Source: an uncultured Eubacteriaceae bacterium
GTDB lineage: Bacteria > Bacillota > Clostridia > Lachnospirales > CAG-274
DNA: 64,000 bases
Direction of reading: 5' to 3'
Assembly: GCA_947086655.1 (NCBI GenBank)
Contig: CAMTZM010000006.1
Span: forward strand, 41,552 to 105,551
In this document: positions 36,319-44,173 of the stretch, one piece after another
Numbering within the stretch: position 1 is the first letter of the stretch
How the letters are laid out: each line of letters begins with the position of its first letter
Notes under the pieces: generated by a model
What the model saw: only the letters and a program-made list of their open reading frames with translations
Databases searched by the model: none
Told to the model about the DNA's origin: nothing
Translations under genes and position numbers: made by a program

Positions 36319-36327
36319 GGGGGGGGG
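36319..36327 (+). promoter_or_regulatory. G9 homopolymer serving as ribosome binding site
   Basis: Nine consecutive G lie 4 nt before the presumed TTG start of the MerR regulator and act as its Shine-Dalgarno. An ATG at 36317 would read through the tract. Slippage here would change spacing or frame. Confidence 0.5.
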
Positions 36328-36331
36328 AATT

Positions 36332-37132
36332 TTGCAATATAAAATAAGTGATTTATCAAGCATTCTTAACGTATCTTCAAATACTATAAGACGTTATGAA
36401 GATATGGGATATATTAAGCCAAAACGAATTGGGATTAATAAATATAGGGTTTATTCATGTTTTGATATTGACAGGCTTGTATGGACAAGAATGTATAGAA
36501 AATATGAGTTTTCACATGAGGAAATATATGGACTTATTAACGGAAATTTTAATAATTTAATACAAGCATGTGAAAAAAGAATAAATGAATTAGATGAACA
36601 AATTGAATATCTTACAAGCCTTAGAAATAGATTGAGCGGAAATTTACGGCTTATGAGAAACTGCGGAAAAGATTATTATTTTCATACTGTAATAAGTGTA
36701 AATATGAAGTATGTTTTATATATTAAAAATAACATGCTTTTGAAAGAAAAGGAGCGCCTTGAATCTGTTCATGATTTTATGTATAAGTGTCCAGAGGCAC
36801 AGCTTATATGTGTTTTTCAAAAGGATAATATAATAAATGGAGATTTGAATGCCGGTTTTGGTATAGGAATTAAAAGTGAAGACATGATAAAATATGATAT
36901 AAAATACAATAATTATGTAGAAACATTTCCTAAAAGAAAATGTTTGTCATGTGTTTTAAGGGTTGAAGAAGATTTTGATAATAAATCTTTTAATGATATA
37001 TTTTATTATATAAATGAAAATAGTCTTTATACAGATAATAACATATTTGGAATTAAAACAGCCATGATAATGGAAAATGATAAAATGATTCAATATATTA
37101 TTTTATTTATGCCGCTTTTAGAAAAGCCCTAA
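36332..37132 (+). CDS. MerR family transcriptional regulator
   Basis: N-terminal MerR winged helix: YKISDLSSILNVSSNTIRRY, EDMGYIKPKRIGINKYRVYS, then a dimerisation helix (about 75-115). The C-terminal 150 residues form an effector domain that I cannot place, with Cys in CPEAQLICVF and KCLSC. Start TTG 36332 is favoured; ATG 36317 is possible. The P-type ATPase gene follows 48 bp later on the same strand, so this may be its regulator. Local or effector-controlled regulation is inference. Confidence 0.8.
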   Translation: MQYKISDLSSILNVSSNTIRRYEDMGYIKPKRIGINKYRVYSCFDIDRLVWTRMYRKYEFSHEEIYGLINGNFNNLIQACEKRINELDEQIEYLTSLRNRLSGNLRLMRNCGKDYYFHTVISVNMKYVLYIKNNMLLKEKERLESVHDFMYKCPEAQLICVFQKDNIINGDLNAGFGIGIKSEDMIKYDIKYNNYVETFPKRKCLSCVLRVEEDFDNKSFNDIFYYINENSLYTDNNIFGIKTAMIMENDKMIQYIILFMPLLEKP

Positions 37133-37180
37133 AAGGAAATCATTTTTATAAAAAATATTATAAATGATTTTTGTAAGAAG

Positions 37181-39439
37181 GTGAAGGCTATTAAAGGTTT
37201 GAGTTTAGAGGAAGTTAATATAAGAAAGAAGAATAAACAATCAAATGGTGATTTTAATATAAAAAGCAAATCTTATTTAGATATAATTATCGAAAATGTA
37301 TTTACTCCTTTTAATATTTTAAATTGTAGTCTTGGTTTATGTTTGTTTTTAGTACATTCCTACAAAAATATGCTTTTTTTGGGTGTTGTTGTTTGGAATA
37401 CGCTTATTGGAATTATACAGCAGATAAAATCAAAAAGAATTGCCGACAATTTATCTGTTATGGCAAATCCTAAAACGTCTGTTATAAGAGATGGAAATAA
37501 AAGCATTATATCTGTGGGAGATATAGTAATTGATGATTTGCTGTTGCTTGAGCCGGGAAGTCAAATTTGTGCTGATTGTGAGATTGTATCTGGAGAAATA
37601 GAGGTTAATGAAAGTTTAATTACAGGAGAAAGTTTACCTGTACGCCGGGTTTTTGGAGATAAACTTTATTCTGGAAGTTTTATTGTTTCAGGAAACGCTT
37701 ATGCGAAAGTTACAGCAGTAGGAAAAAACAGCTACGTAAATAAAATAGCAGTATGCGCTAAAAAAATAAAAGGTTCAAAATCTGAAATATTAAAGTCTGT
37801 AAATAAAATAATTAAATATATTACGTTTTTAATAATACCTTTAATGATTTTTATGTTTTATTCTCAAATAATTATAGATGAGAATAATTTTAATAAAGCT
37901 GTTGTAAGAGCAGTTGGGGGAGTTATAGGAATGATTCCTTCGGGTCTTGTTCTTTTAACAAGTCTTGCGCTTGCCGCTGGTGTTATAAGACTTGGAAAGA
38001 AAAATGCTCTTGTACAGGATTTGTATTGTATAGAAACTCTTGCGAGAACTGATGTTTTATGCCTTGACAAAACAGGAACAATTACAGAGGGAGTAATGGA
38101 AACAGATGGTATTGAGGTTTTTGTGGAATATGATAAAACTGATATTGAAAGTATATTAGGAAATACAGTTAATTGTTTTAAAAGCGTAAATCCTACTATT
38201 TGTGCAGTTAAAGAAAGGTATGGAAAAACTGATACAGATTTTTTTGCAGAGAATATAATTGAGTTTTCATCTGAAAGAAAATGGTGTTTAGTAAGATTTA
38301 AAGATAAAGGGACATATATTTTAGGAGCAAATGAGTTTATACTTAAAAATGGTTATTCCAATGTTAAAAATAAAATAAAAAAATATGAAGAAGATGGATT
38401 TAGAATATTGCTTTTGGCACATTCAGAAAGTATAGTTGAAAATGATTTGCCAAATAACATTACGCCTATATGTGCAGTTAAGCTAAGAGATAAAATAAGA
38501 AAAGAAGCTTTTGACGCAGTTAAATATTTTATAAAAGAAGGTGTGAGTTTAAAGGTTATATCAGGAGACAGTCCGGTTACAGCAGCGTCAGCAGCAAAAA
38601 AAGCTGGTATTTTAAATAGTGATATGTTTATTGACGTATCTAAACTTGAAACGGAAAAACAAATTTCAGACGCCGCTTTAAAATATACTGTTTTTGGAAG
38701 AGTTACACCAAAACAAAAACAATGTATAATAAAAGCTTTAAGAGAAAATGGACATACAGTTGCTATGACAGGAGATGGAGTAAATGACGTGCTTGCTTTT
38801 AAAGAGGCTGATTGTTCAATTGCTATGCAGTCAGGAACCGATGCAGCAAGAGCGGCGGCTAATATTGTGCTTATTAATTCTGATTTTTCATCCCTTTCTC
38901 ATATTGTAGCACAAGGAAGAAGAATAATAAATAATATACAGCGTTCTTCAATTTTATATTTAACAAAGACGGTTTATTCAATTATACTTGCTTTATTTTT
39001 TATATTTTCTTTTATTGATTATCCTCTTGAACCAATTCATTTGACATTGGCAGGAGCTGTAACAATTGGCATGCCGTCTTTTATTATGGCTTTTGAACCT
39101 AATGAAAAAAAAGTTGAAAAAGGATTTCTTGCAAATATACTTACAAAAGCGTTATTTGGAGGGGTTTCTGTATCGGTATGGATAATAGGGGCTCAAGTTT
39201 TTGGCATGTTGATTGGTTTTTCCGAAAAGCAAATATCGTCTTTATCTGTTTATGCTTTATGGGCAATGTCATGGATTATACTTTTATATGTTTCAGTTCC
39301 TTTAAATAAATTAAGGAGGGGCATATGTATAATAAGCGGAGCAATTATACTCTGCTCCGCTGTATTTTTTAGAGGGTTTTTTGGGCTTTCTCCAGTTTGG
39401 ACAAGTGTTTTTCGATATCTTCTTTCGTTATTGTGTTAA
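37181..39439 (+). CDS. Cation-translocating P-type ATPase (CtpE-like)
   Basis: 752 residues. Lacks the N-terminal heavy-metal domain and CPC motif, so it is not a copper/zinc type. It has the actuator LITGESLPVRR (near residue 147), phosphorylation motif CLDKTGTITEG (near 293) and hinge TGDGVNDVLAFKEADCSIAM (near 535), with about eight to ten membrane helices. The pattern resembles CtpE, a Ca2+ importer in mycobacteria, but the ion is not assignable here. The start is uncertain: GTG 37181 is used; ATT 37190 and TTG 37199 are alternatives. Its last 71 bp overlap the convergent TPR gene. Confidence 0.85.
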   Translation: MKAIKGLSLEEVNIRKKNKQSNGDFNIKSKSYLDIIIENVFTPFNILNCSLGLCLFLVHSYKNMLFLGVVVWNTLIGIIQQIKSKRIADNLSVMANPKTSVIRDGNKSIISVGDIVIDDLLLLEPGSQICADCEIVSGEIEVNESLITGESLPVRRVFGDKLYSGSFIVSGNAYAKVTAVGKNSYVNKIAVCAKKIKGSKSEILKSVNKIIKYITFLIIPLMIFMFYSQIIIDENNFNKAVVRAVGGVIGMIPSGLVLLTSLALAAGVIRLGKKNALVQDLYCIETLARTDVLCLDKTGTITEGVMETDGIEVFVEYDKTDIESILGNTVNCFKSVNPTICAVKERYGKTDTDFFAENIIEFSSERKWCLVRFKDKGTYILGANEFILKNGYSNVKNKIKKYEEDGFRILLLAHSESIVENDLPNNITPICAVKLRDKIRKEAFDAVKYFIKEGVSLKVISGDSPVTAASAAKKAGILNSDMFIDVSKLETEKQISDAALKYTVFGRVTPKQKQCIIKALRENGHTVAMTGDGVNDVLAFKEADCSIAMQSGTDAARAAANIVLINSDFSSLSHIVAQGRRIINNIQRSSILYLTKTVYSIILALFFIFSFIDYPLEPIHLTLAGAVTIGMPSFIMAFEPNEKKVEKGFLANILTKALFGGVSVSVWIIGAQVFGMLIGFSEKQISSLSVYALWAMSWIILLYVSVPLNKLRRGICIISGAIILCSAVFFRGFFGLSPVWTSVFRYLLSLLC
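39335..39361 (-). terminator. Hairpin inside the end of the ATPase gene
   Basis: AGCGGAGCA / TGCTCCGCT stem with a 9-nt loop, just beyond the stop of the minus-strand TPR gene and inside the ATPase coding region. On the plus strand it is followed by GTATTTTTT, so it might also cut ATPase transcripts short. Confidence 0.6.
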
Positions 39440-40223
39440 GAGATGATATATTGCAGGATAATGCTTTTTTTAAGTATTGTTCTGCTTTTTTATTTTCTTC
39501 TCTTTTTTCATACATTAAACCTAAGTAATATAAACTGTCAGGTGAATTTTCTTTTATTTTAATAGCTTTTAAAAAGTATTTTTCAGCGTTTTCAAAATCG
39601 TTTTGATAATAATAAATCTGTCCTAAATTATCAATAGCGCTAGCGTGTTCAGGATTTTCCTCAAGAGCTTTATTTGTATATATAAGAGCTTTTTCAAAAT
39701 CTCTTTTTAAAAGATAAAAATACCCCAATGTAGTATATACATGATAATTTATATAAGTATATTTTTTTCTCATATCTTCAAGAGACTTTATTGCATTGTC
39801 TATGTCGTTTAAAACCCAATAACAGCTTCCTGTTGCAAGCATTATGTTCTTGTCAATCATTACGCTTGTGTTTAGTTTGTCGGCACGTTTTAAGTGTTCT
39901 AACGCCGATTTAGCGTCTCCGTTTTTAAGTTCTTCAGCAGCGTAATTATAAATTGCCATTACGTTTCTTGTATTTTTATCAATAGCTTTTTTATAATATT
40001 TCAAAGCTTTTTGATTATGTTTTATAAAGAAATAATAATTTCCAATCATTCCTAAAAAATAGGAATTAAAGCAAACAGCATTTATAACGAAATATATTGC
40101 CATTACAGGGAAAAACAGCCAAAGTGTAAGCCCAAGAACATATTTTATTATTATAATTGATAAACCGGCAAATATTAGCGTACATGTACGCCATAGTTTT
40201 GGCAAATCAAGTTTTTTCTGCAT
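39369..40223 (-). CDS. TPR-repeat membrane protein
   Basis: 284 residues. Two adjacent membrane segments near the N-terminus (about 14-58), then six to seven tetratricopeptide repeats: FIKHNQKALKYYKKAIDKNT, ALEHLKRADKLN, ALIYTNKALEENPEHASAID, NLGQIYYYQNDFENAEKYF, and so on. TPRs mediate protein-protein contacts; the partner is unknown. It overlaps the convergent ATPase gene by 71 bp. Confidence 0.82.
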   Translation of the reverse strand: MQKKLDLPKLWRTCTLIFAGLSIIIIKYVLGLTLWLFFPVMAIYFVINAVCFNSYFLGMIGNYYFFIKHNQKALKYYKKAIDKNTRNVMAIYNYAAEELKNGDAKSALEHLKRADKLNTSVMIDKNIMLATGSCYWVLNDIDNAIKSLEDMRKKYTYINYHVYTTLGYFYLLKRDFEKALIYTNKALEENPEHASAIDNLGQIYYYQNDFENAEKYFLKAIKIKENSPDSLYYLGLMYEKREENKKAEQYLKKALSCNISSLNTITKEDIEKHLSKLEKAQKTL

Positions 40224-40336
40224 GTAAATTCTCCTTTGTATTAATATTAATCGGCATTTCTTTAAATTTTAACAAAAATGTATGAATTGTCAAGTCATTA
40301 TTAAAATTAAAGCATAAACGATACTTAAATAAACTT

Positions 40337-40981
40337 TTATATAAATATACGTATTAATGCAATTAAAATCATAATTGAACCAGAGAATACTGATGAAAAG
40401 TTTGAATGATTTTTAAGTAAAGGAAATTTTTTTCCTATATTTAAGCCTATAACAAGACAGCTTACTTGAAAAATACATACCATTACAGGCATTAAAATAC
40501 TTGATATTCCAAGTATTGATATTCCGGCGCCTACTCCTATGGAATCTATTGAAAGTACAGTTCCAAGATATAAAGCTTCGGATGGTTCTATAACAGATGA
40601 ATTATTGAGGTCGCAGTATTCTGGAGTACGTATAATTTTTATTGTTATTCCAAATGATTTTATAAGTATATTTAACAATGTTTTGTTTTCTTTTTCCTTT
40701 TTTTTATGGTATTGTGTTTTTCTAAAAACGCCTGTATATATAATCCAAACGCCAAGGAAAAAAAGTAAAATTATTCCTATAAATTTAGATACAGTTTCAG
40801 GGAGTACCGTTAAAATAACTGCACCTGATTTCATGGCTATAAACATAAAACAAAATGCAACAGCAGCTATTATAAAAAGAGATAATAAATGTACTTTTAT
40901 ATTTCTTACGCCATATGAAAAGCCTATGGCTAAAGCGTCAATGCTTAATGAGAAAGCAATTATTACTATGGCAGCAATCAT
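40337..40981 (-). CDS. ytaF: Sporulation membrane protein YtaF (MntP-like)
   Basis: 214-residue integral membrane protein of the MntP-type fold: N-terminal IIAFSLSIDALAIGFSYGVRNI and, in the second half, AISIDSIGVG-type motif (LGTVLSIDSIGVGAGISILG). The pair of half-repeats, each with a Ser-x-Asp motif in a helix, and about six helices agree with YtaF, a sporulation membrane protein of Firmicutes of unknown mechanism. It is monocistronic. Confidence 0.85.
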   Translation of the reverse strand: MIAAIVIIAFSLSIDALAIGFSYGVRNIKVHLLSLFIIAAVAFCFMFIAMKSGAVILTVLPETVSKFIGIILLFFLGVWIIYTGVFRKTQYHKKKEKENKTLLNILIKSFGITIKIIRTPEYCDLNNSSVIEPSEALYLGTVLSIDSIGVGAGISILGISSILMPVMVCIFQVSCLVIGLNIGKKFPLLKNHSNFSSVFSGSIMILIALIRIFI

Positions 40982-41068
40982 TATATCACCAGCTTTTTTA
41001 TACAGAATATTTAATTAAATAATAAATTGTGCCTGTACATGTTTTATGTATTAAATATTAAATCTTCT

Positions 41069-41097
41069 TTGACGAATCCTATATAGTTTGTTATAAT
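41069..41097 (+). promoter_or_regulatory. Candidate promoter for yqhQ-prmC-prfA
   Basis: TTGACG (41069-41074), 17-bp spacer, TATAAT (41092-41097). The first gene starts 65 bp downstream. Confidence 0.7.
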
Positions 41098-41162
41098 GAA
41101 TAGTACTGTAAATAAAATTTTATTGAATATAGTTTTAAAGGTATTTAAGGAGTGATTTTTTT

Positions 41163-42113
41163 ATGAGTGAAAAGCCTAAGTGTCCGGTTGGAGGCAAAGG
41201 AATCGGAGGGCAGGCAGTTATAGAAGGCGTAATGATGCGTGGGAAAAAAATGTACGCTATGGCGGTAAGAAATCCAAAAAAAGAAATTGAAATTATTAAA
41301 AAGGATTTAACTGTTTATTCGGATAAATGCCGTTTTTTTGGATGGCCTCTTGTAAGAGGAGTTGTGTCGTTTGTTGATTCTCTTGTTATTGGAATGAAGA
41401 TTATTTCAAAATCAGCGGAAATGGCTGGACTTGATGAGGGTATTGATGATGGAAGTGAGCCGTCAAAGCTTGATTTGTTTTTAGAGAAAAAATTTGGAGA
41501 TAAACTGACAGACTATATACTTTATTTTAGCGTATTTCTTTCAATAGTTCTTTCAATAGGAATATTTATGGTTCTTCCGGTTTGGCTCTCAAGTCTTATT
41601 AATAAGGTTTTAAATGTTCCTCTTTGGGGTATAGGAATAATTGAGGGAATTGTAAGAATGTTTATATTTATAGGCTATATTGTTTTAACGGCACAGCTTA
41701 AAGATGTAAAAAGGGTTTTTATGTATCATGGGGCAGAGCATAAAACAATAAATTGTTTTGAAAGTGATGAAAAACTTACAGTTGATAATGTGAGGAAATA
41801 TACAAGACTGCATAAAAGATGCGGAACAAGTTTTCTTATTATTGTTATGCTTGTGAGTATGTTTGTATTTATGTTTTTAAGATTTGATATTGTATGGCTT
41901 AGAGTTTTATCAAGAATATTGCTTGTTCCTTTTATTGCCGGTATTTCATATGAGATTATAAAATGGGCTGGAAGAAACGATAATTTTTTAGTTAGAATCG
42001 TAAGTGCTCCCGGGCTTTGGCTTCAGCATGTAACAACAAAAGAGCCAGATGATTCAATGATTGAAACTGCCATAGCGGCATTAAATGGAGTTCTTGAAGA
42101 TGAGCCAGAGTAA
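41163..42113 (+). CDS. yqhQ: DUF1385 membrane protein YqhQ
   Basis: 316 residues. N-terminal signature GIGGQAVIEGVMMRGKKMYA, then several membrane helices and the conserved FMYHGAEHKTINCFE and HKRCGTSFLIIVM blocks. The Firmicutes family is membrane-bound with no settled function. In clostridia it usually precedes prmC and prfA, as here. Its end overlaps the prmC start by 14 bp. Confidence 0.92.
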   Translation: MSEKPKCPVGGKGIGGQAVIEGVMMRGKKMYAMAVRNPKKEIEIIKKDLTVYSDKCRFFGWPLVRGVVSFVDSLVIGMKIISKSAEMAGLDEGIDDGSEPSKLDLFLEKKFGDKLTDYILYFSVFLSIVLSIGIFMVLPVWLSSLINKVLNVPLWGIGIIEGIVRMFIFIGYIVLTAQLKDVKRVFMYHGAEHKTINCFESDEKLTVDNVRKYTRLHKRCGTSFLIIVMLVSMFVFMFLRFDIVWLRVLSRILLVPFIAGISYEIIKWAGRNDNFLVRIVSAPGLWLQHVTTKEPDDSMIETAIAALNGVLEDEPE

Positions 42114-42951
42114 TGTTTTTGAACTTCTTAATGAAGGTCGTTCTTTTTTAAAAAGAAGTAATATAGATTCGTATTCAATAGATGCGCTTGTTCTTTTAAT
42201 GAATTCGTCAGGCATGACTAAAACCGAAATATATGTAAACAAAGATAAAACTCTTAATAAGGAACAGGAACAATGTTATAAAAAAGCGCTTATTAAAAGA
42301 GCAAAAAATGAGCCTGTACAATATATAATAGGAAAAGCTGAGTTTATGGGGCTTACATTTATGCTTAATTCGGCTACACTTATACCGAGACCTGATACAG
42401 AGACGCTTGTTGAAATTTGTATTGATAAAATTAAAAAAAATAAATATAAATTTGTTTTAGATTTAGCCTGCGGTTCTGGAGCAATAGGCATAAGTATAGC
42501 AAAATATTGCAAAGATGTGTTTGTTGCTTGTTCTGATATAGATAAGGACGCTGTAAGCATGAGTATTAAAAATGCTAAGTTAAACGGCGTTTATGAAAAT
42601 ATGAATTTTTATATAAGTAATTTATTTGAAAAATTAGAAATGGAAAAATATGATATAATTGTTTCAAACCCTCCGTATATTCCTACTGAAGATATTTCTT
42701 TTCTTATGCCTGAGGTACGTGATTTTGAGCCGGTTAAGGCACTTGACGGAGGAATAGATGGGCTTGATTTTTATAAAATAATTACTAAAAAGTCAATAAA
42801 ACACTTAAATAAAAATGGAATGCTTTTTTATGAGATAGGTTCTGATCAGAAAAAAGCTGTATTAGATATAATGGCAGAATATGGGTTTAAATCTATATGT
42901 TCTTTAAAAGATTTAGCTGGACTTGACAGAGTTGTATATGCTAATATATAA
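42100..42951 (+). CDS. prmC: Release factor glutamine methyltransferase PrmC
   Basis: Methylates the Gln of the GGQ motif in release factors. 283 residues. SAM-binding [19 protein letters not shown] (near 120), catalytic NPPY in [14 protein letters not shown] (near 190). The start is put at [17 protein letters not shown], with GGAG 8 nt upstream, inside the yqhQ end. Its substrate gene prfA is next, after 74 bp. Confidence 0.96.
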   Translation: MSQSNVFELLNEGRSFLKRSNIDSYSIDALVLLMNSSGMTKTEIYVNKDKTLNKEQEQCYKKALIKRAKNEPVQYIIGKAEFMGLTFMLNSATLIPRPDTETLVEICIDKIKKNKYKFVLDLACGSGAIGISIAKYCKDVFVACSDIDKDAVSMSIKNAKLNGVYENMNFYISNLFEKLEMEKYDIIVSNPPYIPTEDISFLMPEVRDFEPVKALDGGIDGLDFYKIITKKSIKHLNKNGMLFYEIGSDQKKAVLDIMAEYGFKSICSLKDLAGLDRVVYANI

Positions 42952-43025
42952 AATTAAATGGATTGGAAAAAATATTGATTTTATTAAAGAAAGGAGAAGC
43001 CGTTTATTTTAAACGGCGGTATAAT

Positions 43026-44093
43026 ATGTTTGATAAGTTAGCCGATATTGAAAGAAGATATGTTGAATTGTCGGAACAGATAAATGACCCGGATATTATA
43101 GGCGATAATGAAAAGTGGCGTAAGCTTATGAAAGAACATGGAGATATAACGCCTATTATTGAAAAATATAACGAGTATAAAAAGGTTAAATCTGATATTG
43201 AAGAAGCTGAGCAAATGCTTAGCGAGGAAACTGACGATGAGTTTAAACAGTTAATTAAGGAAGAATATAATGAAAATAAAAAACGTATTGAGGAAATATC
43301 AAAACAGCTTACGTTGTTATTGCTTCCTAAAGACCCAAATGACGATAAGAATGTAATTGTTGAAATAAGAGGAGGAGCCGGAGGAGACGAGGCGGCTATT
43401 TTTGCCGGTGATTTGTTTAGAATGTACAGCAGATACGCTGAAGGCAGAAGATGGAAAACAGAAATAATGAGCGCAAATGAAAATGATATGGGTGGATTTA
43501 AAGAAATTGTGTTTATGATAAGCGGACAAGGAGCTTACTCAAGGTTTAAGTATGAAAGCGGTGTTCATAGAGTTCAAAGAATACCGGCTACTGAATCAAA
43601 CGGAAGAATACACACATCAACAGTTACAGTTGCTGTACTTCCGGAGGTTGAGGAAGTTGATGTAAAGCTTGATATGAATGATGTGCGTATAGATGTTTTT
43701 CGTGCATCAGGAAACGGAGGACAATGTGTAAATACTACTGATTCGGCGGTAAGAATTACGCATATGCCTACGGGTATTGTAGTATCATGCCAAGATGAAA
43801 AAAGTCAGCTAAAAAATAAAGAAAAGGGCTTAAAGGTTCTTATGGCAAAGCTTTATGATATTGAGGCAGAAAAAAGACATGAGGAAATATCTGCGGAGAG
43901 AAAAAGTCAAGTTGGGAGAGGTAACCGCAACGAAAGGATAAGGACATATAATTATCCTCAAGGGCGTGTTACTGACCATAGAATTGGTTTAACGCTTCAT
44001 AAGCTTAATTCAGTTATTGATGGAGACCTTGATGAAATAATGGATACGTTAATCACAACAGAACAGCTTGAGCAATTAAAGGCAGCAAATTAA
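43026..44093 (+). CDS. prfA: Peptide chain release factor 1
   Basis: Recognises UAA and UAG stop codons. 355 residues from [20 protein letters not shown]. Motifs: codon-reading PAT in [18 protein letters not shown] (near 190) and the GGQ loop [19 protein letters not shown] (near 235). Start chosen by family length; an upstream in-frame region is unconserved. Co-transcribed with yqhQ and prmC. A hairpin repeat follows the stop at once (44094-44132). Confidence 0.97.
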   Translation: MFDKLADIERRYVELSEQINDPDIIGDNEKWRKLMKEHGDITPIIEKYNEYKKVKSDIEEAEQMLSEETDDEFKQLIKEEYNENKKRIEEISKQLTLLLLPKDPNDDKNVIVEIRGGAGGDEAAIFAGDLFRMYSRYAEGRRWKTEIMSANENDMGGFKEIVFMISGQGAYSRFKYESGVHRVQRIPATESNGRIHTSTVTVAVLPEVEEVDVKLDMNDVRIDVFRASGNGGQCVNTTDSAVRITHMPTGIVVSCQDEKSQLKNKEKGLKVLMAKLYDIEAEKRHEEISAERKSQVGRGNRNERIRTYNYPQGRVTDHRIGLTLHKLNSVIDGDLDEIMDTLITTEQLEQLKAAN

Positions 44094-44132
44094 GGAAACG
44101 CTGATTAATTCAAATTAAATCAGTGTTTTCCC
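44094..44132. repeat. Short hairpin repeat GGAAACGCTGATT, full copy
   Basis: GGAAACGCTGATTAATT pairs with AATTAAATCAGTGTTTTCC (imperfect). The same sequence as the hairpin at 3169-3204. Here it could terminate prfA transcription, since it starts one base after the stop codon. Confidence 0.6.
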
Positions 44133-44173
44133 TAAATTTATATATATTTTTATTTTACTATGGAGGGATTTTA

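Noticed and set aside
41000..41160. Riboswitch upstream of yqhQ, or an M-box upstream of mgtC/ATPase
   Set aside because: The leaders are short or lack any conserved folding that I could identify; only ordinary promoter boxes are visible.
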